DNA of 64,000 nucleotides, taken from NCBI GenBank assembly GCA_963790415.1, contig CAWBOK010000006.1, positions 1 through 64,000 on the forward strand, read 5' to 3'. A program made the position numbers and the translations under genes. The notes beneath the pieces are model-generated. The model saw only the letters and a list, made by a program, of their open reading frames with translations, had not been told where the DNA came from and did no database searches. Positions 9,495 to 17,725 of the stretch are shown in pieces; position 1 is the stretch's first letter; each line of letters begins with the position of its first letter. This DNA is from JAJZQZ01 sp963790415 (GTDB lineage Bacteria; Actinomycetota; Thermoleophilia; RBG-16-64-13).

Positions 9495-11234
9495 ATGTCC
9501 GACCAGATCGCGGTTGATCCTACGACCGAAGGCCAGGTCGAGTGGTTGCCGGAGCGGCGCTTCCGATCCGAGGACAGCCAGATGCTGTGGTTCCACGACC
9601 TACTTCACAACAGCCCGCCCTCGACGCCAATGGGCGCCTCTCTTCACCATTGGCCCCGAGGCACCAAGTTCGCGGCCGAGTACCTGCAGTTCCCCTCCTC
9701 TCGTGGTTTCGACTACGTGCTCTTCAACGGCCGCATCTACCCGGGCCCCATCCCGATCACCGATCCCGACGAGATAAACGCCAGACTGCCGAAGTTCGGC
9801 GCCAAGATGGGCGATCTGTTGGAGAACTGGCCCGAGCGCTACACGGAGCTCACCGACGAGTGGACGGCCATGCTGAGCTACCTTCGCGGCATCCGCAAGG
9901 ACGTGCTGCCGCTGGACAAGCTCTTGGGCGTGCTGCGGGACGCCGTGAACATCAGCAAGCGCAGCTGGGAACTGCACTTCGTCGGCATGTATCCGGAGAT
10001 CGTGGCCTACAGCACCTTCGAGGGGGTCTGCGCGAAGCACGGCATCGAGGAACGGCAGATGCGCACGTTCCTGCAGGGCTTCGAGACCAAGATGTACGAG
10101 ATCGACCGGGGCATGTGGTGGCTGTCCGACCTCGCCGGTCAGCTGGGCTTGGCCGACGTGTTCATCGACTCCGACGCTCCCGAGGACCTCTACGTCAAGC
10201 TCAAAGAGTCCGACAAGGGCACGGTCTGGATCGATGAGTTCAACAACTTCCTCGAGAAGTACGGCCGGCGCACCACCGCCGCCCTCTTCGACCCGTACTA
10301 CAAGACCTGGGTGGAGGATCCGTACCCGGCTCTGGCCACCATCCGCACCTACGTGCAAAAGGGCGGCTTCGACTACGAGGAGCACACCCGCGCGATCATC
10401 GAGGAGCGGGATAGGTATATCGAGGACACCGTCGCGCTCATCACCGATGAGGCCGAGCGCGAGGAGTTCCTCACCGCTCTGCGCCACGCGCAGAACACCT
10501 ATCCCTTCAACGAGGATCACAACTTCTATGTCGAGCAGTGGACCTACTCCGAGCTGCGCTTCGCCATCCAGGAATGTGGCCGTCGGCTCAGCGCCTTCGG
10601 CATCTTGGGCAGCGACGACCCCGACGATGTGTTCTTCCTCACCATCGAGGAACTCGAGGGCATCCTGGACGAGCTGATCGGCGACGAGTTCATGGGCAAG
10701 GCGGAGTACACGCGCCGCATCCCGCCGCAGATCAAGCGTCGCAAAGAGGATTGGCGGAAGCTGCACAACATCGACAGCCCCACCTTCATCGGCACGATCC
10801 CCGAGGAACGCGTAGACGACCCGGTGTTCATCAAGATCTGGGGCTTCACCAACGATGTCATCAAGGGCAAGGCCAAGCCGCTGGAAGACATCGCCGGCCA
10901 GGTGGAGGGCATGCCGGGCGCGCCGGGCATCGTGGAGGGCATCGCTCGGGTGATCTTCGGCTACGAGGGGTTCAGCGAGGTGCAACCCGACGACATCCTG
11001 GTGGCTCCGTTCACCACGCCGGCGTGGACGCCTCTCTTCAGCAAGATCAAGGCCGTGGTCACCGACTCCGGCGGCATGCTGGCCCACGCGGCCATCTGCG
11101 CGCGCGAGTACAACATCCCCTCGGTGGTGGGCACGATCACGCGGGGCAAGAAGGCGACCCAGATCATCAAGACCGGCGATCACGTGCGCGTCAACGGCAC
11201 CGAAGGCATCGTCCACATCCTGAAGAGCGCATAG
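9495..11234 (+). CDS. Phenylphosphate-synthase-like large subunit, phosphohistidine domain (pair 2)
   Basis: This is a second histidine-carrying subunit of 579 residues, a clear but divergent paralogue of the gene at 6433. The C-terminal swivelling domain reads DDILVAPFTTPAWTPLFSKI, then GGMLAHAAICAREYNIPSVV with the catalytic histidine, then IKTGDHVRVNGTEG. The N-terminal 480 residues include RRFRSEDSQMLWFHDLLHNS and PYYKTWVEDPYPALATIRTY. The start at ATG 9495 follows AAGGGGGAAGACT. It is followed 55 bp later by its own ATP-grasp partner, so the pair order (histidine subunit, then ATP subunit) is repeated exactly. Duplication of the pair suggests two substrate specificities or a heteromeric complex; the sequence does not tell which. 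Confidence 0.72.
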   Translation: MSDQIAVDPTTEGQVEWLPERRFRSEDSQMLWFHDLLHNSPPSTPMGASLHHWPRGTKFAAEYLQFPSSRGFDYVLFNGRIYPGPIPITDPDEINARLPKFGAKMGDLLENWPERYTELTDEWTAMLSYLRGIRKDVLPLDKLLGVLRDAVNISKRSWELHFVGMYPEIVAYSTFEGVCAKHGIEERQMRTFLQGFETKMYEIDRGMWWLSDLAGQLGLADVFIDSDAPEDLYVKLKESDKGTVWIDEFNNFLEKYGRRTTAALFDPYYKTWVEDPYPALATIRTYVQKGGFDYEEHTRAIIEERDRYIEDTVALITDEAEREEFLTALRHAQNTYPFNEDHNFYVEQWTYSELRFAIQECGRRLSAFGILGSDDPDDVFFLTIEELEGILDELIGDEFMGKAEYTRRIPPQIKRRKEDWRKLHNIDSPTFIGTIPEERVDDPVFIKIWGFTNDVIKGKAKPLEDIAGQVEGMPGAPGIVEGIARVIFGYEGFSEVQPDDILVAPFTTPAWTPLFSKIKAVVTDSGGMLAHAAICAREYNIPSVVGTITRGKKATQIIKTGDHVRVNGTEGIVHILKSA

Positions 11235-11289
11235 CCTCGGCGGCAGCGCGTCGCGAATGCGCGAGCGGCCGCCTCAGAGGAGGAGACAT

Positions 11290-12291
11290 ATGCAACGCGG
11301 ATACATCAAGCCTCTTGATCAGTGTTCCCTCGCGGACGTCTCCACGGTGGGCGGCAAGTGCGCGAGCCTCGGGGAACTCGGGCACGCCGGTCTGCCCGGT
11401 TCCCCGGGGTTCGCGGTCACGGTCAAGACCTACCGGGACTTCGTCGTCAGCACCGGTATCGAGGAGCGCATTCGCGAGGTGTTGCAGAAGGCTCTCGATG
11501 CCTCCGCAAACAACGGTGGAGTGCAGTTCCACGAACTCGAGGCCGCCATCGACGACGTCTTCCAGGGCGTGCAACTGACCGAGGACGCCCGGGCCAGCAT
11601 CGTGGACTCGTATCGGGCGCTCTGCGACCAGTGCGGCTGCGACGATGTTCTGGTGGCCGTCCGCTCGAGCGCCACCTCGGAGGACTCCGACCAGTCGAGC
11701 TTCGCCGGCCAACACGATACCTTCCTGAACGTGTGCGGCGCGGACGAGGTGGTCGAGAAGACGATGGCGTGCTGGAAGAGCCTCTTCTCGGCGGCGGCCC
11801 TGCACTACCGCACGTCGGCCGACATCGATCATCTCGGGGCCGAGATGGCGGTGGCCGTGCAGAAGATGGTCGACGCGAAGGTCTCTGGGGTCATGTTCAC
11901 CGTGAATCCCATCACCAGAGATGCCAACCAGATGGTGATAGAGATGGCCTGGGGGCTGGGCGAGGGTGTGGTGAGCGGCTACGTGGCTCCCGACAACTAC
12001 GTCGTGGACAAGCGGACGCTCGCCATCGTCGACCACATGATCTCGCCCAAGATGGTGGAGTTCGTCCGGGATATCGAGAGCGGCGGCACCATCATGCGCG
12101 ACGTGGAAGAGGAACGGCAGAGCATCCCCTGCATGACCGACGACGAGGTGATCGAGCTGGCCCGCATGGGCCTGGCGATCGAGACCTACTACGGCAAGCC
12201 CATGGACATCGAGTGGGCGGTCGATGCGCAGTTGCCGTGGCCGCAGGCGCTGGTGACCCTGCAGAGCCGGCCCATCACGACGCTGCGGTAG
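11290..12291 (+). CDS. Phenylphosphate-synthase-like ATP-grasp subunit (pair 2)
   Basis: This is a stand-alone PEP-synthase/PPDK N-terminal ATP-binding domain of 333 residues, the second in the cluster. It shows VGGKCASLGELGHAGLPGSP, VAVRSSATSEDSDQSSFAGQ, KMVDAKVSGVMFTVNPITRD, MAWGLGEGVVSGYVAPDNY and the terminal MDIEWAVD...LQSRPITTL. The start at ATG 11290 is preceded by the strong ribosome-binding site AGAGGAGGAGA. It ends the forward operon 31 bp before the convergent LysR gene. No CBS-domain protein, the third subunit of the Thauera enzyme, is present in the window. Confidence 0.75.
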   Translation: MQRGYIKPLDQCSLADVSTVGGKCASLGELGHAGLPGSPGFAVTVKTYRDFVVSTGIEERIREVLQKALDASANNGGVQFHELEAAIDDVFQGVQLTEDARASIVDSYRALCDQCGCDDVLVAVRSSATSEDSDQSSFAGQHDTFLNVCGADEVVEKTMACWKSLFSAAALHYRTSADIDHLGAEMAVAVQKMVDAKVSGVMFTVNPITRDANQMVIEMAWGLGEGVVSGYVAPDNYVVDKRTLAIVDHMISPKMVEFVRDIESGGTIMRDVEEERQSIPCMTDDEVIELARMGLAIETYYGKPMDIEWAVDAQLPWPQALVTLQSRPITTLR

Positions 12292-12322
12292 GAGCCAGCC
12301 GAGGCTGGGTCGGCCGGGGCGA

Positions 12323-13258
12323 TCAGCGATCGGCCGGCGCGCCCTCGGCCGCGCGAATGGCGGCGGGCCCGCCGTTGACCTCCTGCAGCAGCATCTCCAG
12401 GAAGGCGGCGGCCGCAGGTGAGAGCTGGGCTTCCTCCAGGTAGGCGATGCTGACGTCCAGGGTCAGCTCCTGGTCGACGATGGGGATGGCCTTGATGAGG
12501 CCCCGCTCGATCTCGGCGGCGATGCTGGTCTCCACGAGGAAGCTCACCGCGTCGCCGCGTTCCACCATCTCCTTGATGAACTCGACGTTGCCTGTCTCGA
12601 CCAAGACGTTGGGCGTGAGGCCGCGCTCGGCGAAGCATCGGCGGATCAGCGATTGGATGCCCGACCCCTCCTCGCGCATGATGACCAGCTCGTTCTTGAG
12701 CTGGGCGAACTCGATGCCCCCGCTCTGCGCCAACGGGTGGCGGGCCGAGGCGAAGAGCACGATGCGTTCGCGGCGGAAGGGCACGAAGCAGACTCCGTCG
12801 AAACCGTCGGGACGGGCGATGACGGCCAACTCGTTGCGTAGTTCGAGCACGCTGCGCGACATATCGAAGGAGCTGCCCTCGTCGAGCACCATGCGCACCT
12901 TGGGGAAGGCGGCGTGGAAGCGGGTCATCAGCTCGGGCATGAGCCGCTGGGCGTAGGTCGTGCTGGTGCCGATCTTCAGCAGGCCGCCCTCCAGCTCGCG
13001 CACCTCCCGCATGGTCTCCTCGATGGTCCGTTCGAGGGCGAAGACGTCGTGCGTGTAGCGGAGCAGCAGCGCGCCGTTCTCGGTCAATGCCCGCCGACGC
13101 CCACGCTTGCGGAAGAGCTTGATGCCGAGCGATTCCTCGAGACCTCGGATGTGCGCCGTCACCGCCGGTTGGCTCACGTGCAGGTTCCTGGCGGCGCTGG
13201 AGAAGTTCAGCGTCTTCGCGGCCTCGTGGAACGCCCGCAGCTGATTGAAGTTGAGCAT
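12323..13258 (-). CDS. LysR-family transcriptional regulator
   Basis: This 311-residue regulator has an N-terminal winged helix-turn-helix (MLNFNQLRAFHEAAKTLNFS, then SAARNLHVSQPAVTAHIRGL) and a periplasmic-binding-protein-like effector domain (GLLKIGTSTTYAQRLMPELM). LysR proteins normally control the divergent gene, here ubiD at 13547, and often their own promoter, with an aromatic or organic acid as inducer. It sits between the split PEP-synthase genes and ubiD, so it is the obvious candidate regulator of the aromatic cluster. The N-terminal Met 13258 begins directly at the conserved LysR start. The inducer is unknown. Confidence 0.9.
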   Translation of the reverse strand: MLNFNQLRAFHEAAKTLNFSSAARNLHVSQPAVTAHIRGLEESLGIKLFRKRGRRRALTENGALLLRYTHDVFALERTIEETMREVRELEGGLLKIGTSTTYAQRLMPELMTRFHAAFPKVRMVLDEGSSFDMSRSVLELRNELAVIARPDGFDGVCFVPFRRERIVLFASARHPLAQSGGIEFAQLKNELVIMREEGSGIQSLIRRCFAERGLTPNVLVETGNVEFIKEMVERGDAVSFLVETSIAAEIERGLIKAIPIVDQELTLDVSIAYLEEAQLSPAAAAFLEMLLQEVNGGPAAIRAAEGAPADR

Positions 13259-13327
13259 GGAGCCTTCGGGGTCGAGGTGGTGTCGGCCAATCGAGCAGTG
13301 CGTCTCGATGGAAGTATCTCACGTTCA

Positions 13328-13488
13328 AACCTAAGGTTAGGATGGGGTGAAGAAATAAACATTGGACTAGGTACAGGAGAAGGACTAAGCTGTCATGTCT
13401 CAGGGGGGTGACACAGGGAGCAGCACACGCCGCCGGCCTACGGCCGGGGCGTTCTCGCCCGCTGCGCCACGCGCCGGCCGACCGGCCG
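13328..13488 (+). promoter_or_regulatory. LysR-ubiD intergenic control region with structured leader
   Basis: The 288-base gap between the divergent LysR and ubiD genes has no gene of its own. It contains a short inverted repeat AACC-TAA-GGTT (13328-13338), a possible LysR box. A promoter-like pair follows: TTGGAC (13362-13367), 18 bases, TAAGCT (13386-13391). Two GC-rich hairpins lie in the would-be leader: CCGGCC-TAC-GGCCGG (13433-13447) and a GGCC-rich stem near 13475-13488. Neither hairpin is followed by a U-tract. The region plausibly carries LysR-dependent control of ubiD. Confidence 0.3.
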
Positions 13489-13546
13489 CGCGCGGCGCGC
13501 ACGTCACGCCGGCGACCATCAACGCCACCGAGGAGGACGACACAAC

Positions 13547-14989
13547 ATGGACGGCGACAACTGCAAGATGGACCTGCGCGGCTTCATCAGCCGACTGGAA
13601 GAGGAAGGGCTGCTTCACCGCATCACCAAGGAAGTGGACTGGGACCTCGAGCTTTCGCATATCGCGAAACTGAACGAGGAGAAGAAGGGTCCCGCCCTGC
13701 TGTTCGAGAACGTGAAGGGCGGAAACGGCATCCCGGTGCTCACGAGCGCTTATACGACGGCCTCGCGTTTCGCCGTGGCTCTGGGCATGCCCACCGACAC
13801 GAACATGTGCGATCTCTCCCGCCATTGGATGCGGATGGCCACCAAAGGGCTGGTCAAACCGGTGGTGGTCGACTCCGGGCCGGTCTTCGAGAACGTGATC
13901 GAGGGCGACAAGATCGATCTGGGCTACTTCCCGGTGCCCAAGATGTATCCCATGGACGGCGGCCGTTTCATCGGCACGGCCGTCTACCTGGTCACCCGCG
14001 ACCCGGACAGCGGATGGATCAACCTGGGCACCTACCGCATGCAGATCCTGGAAGACAAGAAGTCGGTGGGCATCCAGATCATCAAGGGCAAGCACGCCGA
14101 CTTCATGATCAAGAAGTACCAGAAGCTCGGCAAGCCGATGCCCGCGGCGGCCGTCATCGGCGGGAGCCCGCTCGGCTTCCTGACCGGCTCCTCCATGGTC
14201 TCGGCCGAGACCTCCGAGTACGAGATCATGGGAACCCTGCAGGGTGCTCCGGTGGAGACGTTCATCAGCGATCTCACCGGCTTGCCGCTGCCCAATGACG
14301 CCGAGATCATCCTCGAGGGCTTCGTCGATCCGAACCCCGATAACTTCCGTCAGGAAGGCCCCTTCGGCGAGTACACGGGCTACTACTCGGGCAAGAAGAG
14401 CGACGAGTGGCCCAAGCCCTGGCTGGACATCAAGCGGATCCTGCACCGCAATAAGCCGATACTGTGGTCCACCACGGTGGGCAAGCCCGTCACCGATACG
14501 CACATGGTGCAGTCGCTCAACCGGACCGCCACCCTGTGGACCGATCTGGAGAACATGCGCGTGCCGGGCATCAAGTCGGTCTATATCCCCGCCAACTCCA
14601 CCGGCCGTTTCTGGGCGATCGTGAGCGTGGAGCAGAAGTATCCGGGTCACTCGAACCACGCGGCCAACGCCGTCATCGCGACCACCACGGGGCACTACGG
14701 TCTGAAGGGCGTCATCGTGGTCGACTCCGACATCCGCGCCGACGACTGGGACAAGGTCATGTGGGCGATGTCGGTGCGCTACAATCCGGCCACCGACACG
14801 CAGATCATCGACCGCGGCCGTTCCACGCCCCTCGATCCTTCGCTGCCCATCCATGCGCGGGAGATCGTGGGCCGCATTATGATCGACGCCTGCATCCCGT
14901 ACGAGTGGGAACGCAAGCCCATCGAGATCAACCTCGACGAAGACGTGAAGGCCGACGTGATCTCCAAGTGGAGCGAGTACGGGTTCTAG
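13547..14989 (+). CDS. UbiD-family prenyl-FMN-dependent (de)carboxylase
   Basis: This 480-residue cytoplasmic enzyme carries out reversible decarboxylation of aromatic or alpha,beta-unsaturated acids using prenylated FMN supplied by UbiX. It begins MDLRGFISRLEEEGLLHRIT, typical of UbiD. It has the loop with the conserved glutamate in EGPFGEYTGYYSG (around residue 265) and the segments PKMYPMDGGRFIGTAVYLVT and INLGTYRMQI. In phenylphosphate carboxylase, UbiD-type subunits convert phenylphosphate and CO2 to 4-hydroxybenzoate. The split PEP-synthase pairs upstream and ubiX at 17722 make that role attractive here, but specificity cannot be read from sequence. A strong ribosome-binding site GAGGAGG lies about 13 bases before the ATG. 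Confidence 0.88.
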   Translation: MDGDNCKMDLRGFISRLEEEGLLHRITKEVDWDLELSHIAKLNEEKKGPALLFENVKGGNGIPVLTSAYTTASRFAVALGMPTDTNMCDLSRHWMRMATKGLVKPVVVDSGPVFENVIEGDKIDLGYFPVPKMYPMDGGRFIGTAVYLVTRDPDSGWINLGTYRMQILEDKKSVGIQIIKGKHADFMIKKYQKLGKPMPAAAVIGGSPLGFLTGSSMVSAETSEYEIMGTLQGAPVETFISDLTGLPLPNDAEIILEGFVDPNPDNFRQEGPFGEYTGYYSGKKSDEWPKPWLDIKRILHRNKPILWSTTVGKPVTDTHMVQSLNRTATLWTDLENMRVPGIKSVYIPANSTGRFWAIVSVEQKYPGHSNHAANAVIATTTGHYGLKGVIVVDSDIRADDWDKVMWAMSVRYNPATDTQIIDRGRSTPLDPSLPIHAREIVGRIMIDACIPYEWERKPIEINLDEDVKADVISKWSEYGF

Positions 14990-15074
14990 GAGGGTGCGAC
15001 GTGGCGGCGGCCGGGTAGCTCCGGTCGCCGCGAACAGTTCTCCAGCGACCTCGACGCACGCTCAAGGAGGCAGG

Positions 15075-16334
15075 ATGCCCGATAAGACCGTGCTCCTGGT
15101 GGCCAACTTGGACACCAGGGGCGCCGAGTTCAAGCAGTTCAGAGACCTGGTGGTGAGCCAGGGCCTGGGGGCGATCCTGATGGACGTCTCCATGGAGCAG
15201 GTGCCGCCGTTCGTGGGTGATATCACCTGCGAAGAGGTGGCCGCGGCGGGCGGCATGGAGATCGGCGCGGTGCGGGAGCGGTACACGGTGGAGCGGAAGG
15301 TGTCCACCGACTGCATGATCCGCGGCGGCGGCATACTGGCCCGGCGGTTGTTCGAGGAAGGCAAGATCTCGGGCATCTTCGGCGCCGGCGGCGCCACCGC
15401 CACCTTGATCGTCACCAGCATCATGAAGCAACTGCCGTTCGGCTTTCCCAAGGTGATGGCGTCGTCTATCGGCAGCCACCCCAAGTACGTGGGCCAGTAC
15501 GTGGGCACCAAGGACATCATGATGCTGAACACAGTGGTCGACGTGATGGATATCAACCCACTGCTGAAGCGGCAGCTCACGAACGCCATCGGCGCGGTGT
15601 GCGGCGCGGTGCGCCTGTACGATCCGGAAGCCGACGCGGCCTCCAACGACAAGCCGGTGGTAGGCATTACCAGCTTCGGCTTCGCCGAGCGCTGCGTGGA
15701 ACCGGCCATCGAGATGCTGCGGCAGGCGGGCTTCCAGCCCGTGCCGTTCCACGCCCAGGGCAAGGGCGACCGGGCCATGGACGAGGTCATCCGCGACGGG
15801 ATGCTGCAGGGAGTGTTCGACGTGGTCTCACGGGGCATCGGCGAAGAGCTCCTGGGCGGCAACTGCGCCGCCGGGGCCGACCGCCTGCTGGCCGCCGCCG
15901 AGATGGGCGTTCCCCAGGTGGTCTCCACCAGCGGGCTCGACATGCTCTCGGTGGGCGGGATGAAGGGCTGGGAAGAGAAGTACGCCGGCCGGGGTTTCGC
16001 CGTCATCGACGAACTGCGGGTCGAGGTGCGCACCTCGGCCGATGAGTGCCGCGAGATGGCCCGCATCATGGCCGCCCGGCTGAACCGCTCCATCGCGCCG
16101 TTCATGGTGATGCTGCCGCTGCACGGGTGGTCGTCGCTGGACCGGGAGGGCAAGGCCCTGTACGATCCGGAAGCCGACGCAGCTTTCGCCGAGGAACTGA
16201 GGGCACATCTGAACGACGGCTCTCGCATCCGTGAGGTCGACGCCAACCTGTACTCGACCGAGTTCGCCGAGGCGTGTATCGGGGCATTCAAAGAAGTGTG
16301 GGCCGAGTACCAAGCCGCGCGGCGGGCGCCGTGA
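15075..16334 (+). CDS. Tm-1-like ATP-binding domain protein (UPF0261)
   Basis: This 419-residue protein of the UPF0261/Tm-1-like family starts at ATG 15075 behind AAGGAGG. Typical segments are TVLLVANLDTRGAEFKQFRD, GIFGAGGATATLIVTSIMKQ, GFPKVMASSIGSHPKYVGQY and FMVMLPLHGWSSLDREG. Plant Tm-1, from which the family is named, binds ATP. Bacterial members have no agreed reaction, although they often sit in catabolic operons. The stop overlaps the next start (GTGA at 16331-16334), so it is translationally coupled to the LUD gene. It lies in the ubiD operon and may serve that pathway, which is inference. Confidence 0.82.
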   Translation: MPDKTVLLVANLDTRGAEFKQFRDLVVSQGLGAILMDVSMEQVPPFVGDITCEEVAAAGGMEIGAVRERYTVERKVSTDCMIRGGGILARRLFEEGKISGIFGAGGATATLIVTSIMKQLPFGFPKVMASSIGSHPKYVGQYVGTKDIMMLNTVVDVMDINPLLKRQLTNAIGAVCGAVRLYDPEADAASNDKPVVGITSFGFAERCVEPAIEMLRQAGFQPVPFHAQGKGDRAMDEVIRDGMLQGVFDVVSRGIGEELLGGNCAAGADRLLAAAEMGVPQVVSTSGLDMLSVGGMKGWEEKYAGRGFAVIDELRVEVRTSADECREMARIMAARLNRSIAPFMVMLPLHGWSSLDREGKALYDPEADAAFAEELRAHLNDGSRIREVDANLYSTEFAEACIGAFKEVWAEYQAARRAP

Positions 16335-16966
16335 GCGTGCCGGTGTCCATCCAGAAGACGCTGGAGAGTCTCGAGAAGAACTACGTGACCGGTCATTTCG
16401 TGGAGAGTGGCGAGGAAGCCCTTGAATTGATGAAGCCGCATATCGTGAGTGGGCTGTCCGTGGCCAGCGGCAACTCTCTCACGTTGCGGCAGGCCGGCAT
16501 CTTCGACTATCTCGCCTCCGACGAACACGAGGCTCGCTTCATCAACCAGTTCGAACCAGGTCTTCCCTTCGACGAGAACCGCAGACGCAAGAAGGAGGGC
16601 CTGGGCGCCGACGTGTACGTCTCCGGGGCCAACGCGCTGACCGAAGACGGCAAGATCTGTTGCCTCGATGGCGGAGGCAACAGGGTGGCCGCGATCCTCT
16701 TCGGTCCCGACAAGGTGTTCATCGTGGTGGGGCGGAACAAGATCGTCAAGAACGAAGCCGCCGCGTGGAAGCGGATACGGCAGTTCGTGGCGCCGCAGAC
16801 GGCCGTCCTTCTGGGGCGCGATCTGCCCTGCGTCGCGGACGGCAGGTGCCATGATTGCGCCGATCCCGCGCGGTTCTGCCGGTACTACGTCACTGTCAAC
16901 GGCCAGATGGAGCGGGACAAGGACCGCATCGTGGTCATCATCATCGACCAGGACCTCGGCCTGTAA
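16331..16966 (+). CDS. LUD-domain protein (LutC/YkgG family)
   Basis: This 211-residue protein of the LUD superfamily starts at GTG 16331, overlapping the previous stop. It shows VSGLSVASGNSLTLRQAGIF, DVYVSGANALTEDGKI, the glycine-rich LDGGGNRVAAILFGPDKVFI and the cysteine-bearing LPCVADGRCHDCADPARFC. Family members in lactate utilisation (LutB/LutC) take part in electron transfer or CoA-ester-related metabolism. Short stand-alone members like this one are uncharacterised. Its coupling to the UPF0261 protein suggests the two products act together. It is followed by a hairpin that may end the transcript. Confidence 0.82.
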   Translation: MSVPVSIQKTLESLEKNYVTGHFVESGEEALELMKPHIVSGLSVASGNSLTLRQAGIFDYLASDEHEARFINQFEPGLPFDENRRRKKEGLGADVYVSGANALTEDGKICCLDGGGNRVAAILFGPDKVFIVVGRNKIVKNEAAAWKRIRQFVAPQTAVLLGRDLPCVADGRCHDCADPARFCRYYVTVNGQMERDKDRIVVIIIDQDLGL

Positions 16967-16979
16967 GCGTCGGGTCGTT

Positions 16980-17010
16980 CCCTCGGCCGCAGCGACTGCC
17001 TTGCCGAGGG
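16980..17010 (+). terminator. Possible terminator hairpin after the ubiD operon
   Basis: CCCTCGGC (16980-16987) and GCCGAGGG (17003-17010) form a perfect 8-bp GC-rich stem with a 15-base loop just after the LUD gene. There is no following T-run, so intrinsic termination would be weak. A TATGAT hexamer at 17055-17060 could be the -10 of a promoter for the Nudix-ubiX genes. Confidence 0.3.
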
Positions 17011-17155
17011 CGGCGTCGGCCCCACTGGACTCAGGGCGGCGTCGGCTGTTGGGCTATGATGAGGCATCTCGGCGCGCGCCGGCAGCAACGGCGGCTGCCG
17101 GGCCGGTGACGAGGCTCGGGAAGGAGGACCACTGAGCCCCAGCAAGTGGCAGCGC

Positions 17156-17725
17156 GTGCGGTCGGAACTCAGGTCCGATCACCGCATCTTCATGGTGCGG
17201 CGTGACGTCTCGGTGTCGCCACGCACGGGCAAGGAGCACGAGTTCGTGGTGCTGGAGTCGCGCGACTGGGTGTTCGTCGTGGCCTTCGACCGCGACGAAC
17301 GGCTGGTGATGGTGCGTCAATACCGGCACGGGTGGGGTGACGTCACCCTTGAGTGCCCGGGCGGCATCGTGGGGCCCGGCTACGACGCGCTCGAGGCCGC
17401 CCAAGCGGAACTGCTGGAAGAGACCGGCCACGCGGGCGGCGAGTGGATCAGGCTGGGCCGATTGGCTCCCGTGCCCGCGGTGTTCAACAACACGCTACAC
17501 GTGTTCCTGGCCCGAGGGGTCGCCCGGGTCAGCGACGAGTTGGATCTCGACGAGGGCGAGGATATCCGCGTTGAGTTCCATCCATATGAAGACGTGAGGA
17601 GGATGGTGGAACGCGGGGACATTCTGCACGCACAGGTGGTGGCGGCCTTCTATCTCTACGAGCTGTGGCGCGACGCCCACCGGCCGGCTATCGGCGGGGA
17701 GGGCGCGCGGGAGGACGACGGATGA
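17156..17725 (+). CDS. Nudix hydrolase, ADP-ribose pyrophosphatase-like
   Basis: This 189-residue protein has a Nudix fold that hydrolyses a nucleoside diphosphate linked to another moiety. The Nudix box is visible as GGIVGPGYDALEAAQAELLE followed by ETGHAG; the leading glycine and the EL-E-TG core are kept. The N-terminal beta-strand region (HEFVVLESRDWVFVVAFDRD, MVRQYRHG) is as in ADP-ribose pyrophosphatases. The GTG at 17156 has a poor ribosome-binding site. A CTG at 17132 with AAGGAGG five bases upstream would add SPSKWQRV, which looks like genuine N-terminal sequence, so the true start may be this non-standard codon. The stop overlaps the ubiX start (ATGA). Its role beside ubiX is not evident. 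Confidence 0.82.
   Translation: MRSELRSDHRIFMVRRDVSVSPRTGKEHEFVVLESRDWVFVVAFDRDERLVMVRQYRHGWGDVTLECPGGIVGPGYDALEAAQAELLEETGHAGGEWIRLGRLAPVPAVFNNTLHVFLARGVARVSDELDLDEGEDIRVEFHPYEDVRRMVERGDILHAQVVAAFYLYELWRDAHRPAIGGEGAREDDG

Noticed and set aside
13395..13673. Forward reading frame overlapping the start of ubiD
   Set aside because: Low-complexity Arg/Thr/Ala product out of frame with conserved UbiD sequence; it is a shadow of the leader and ubiD.
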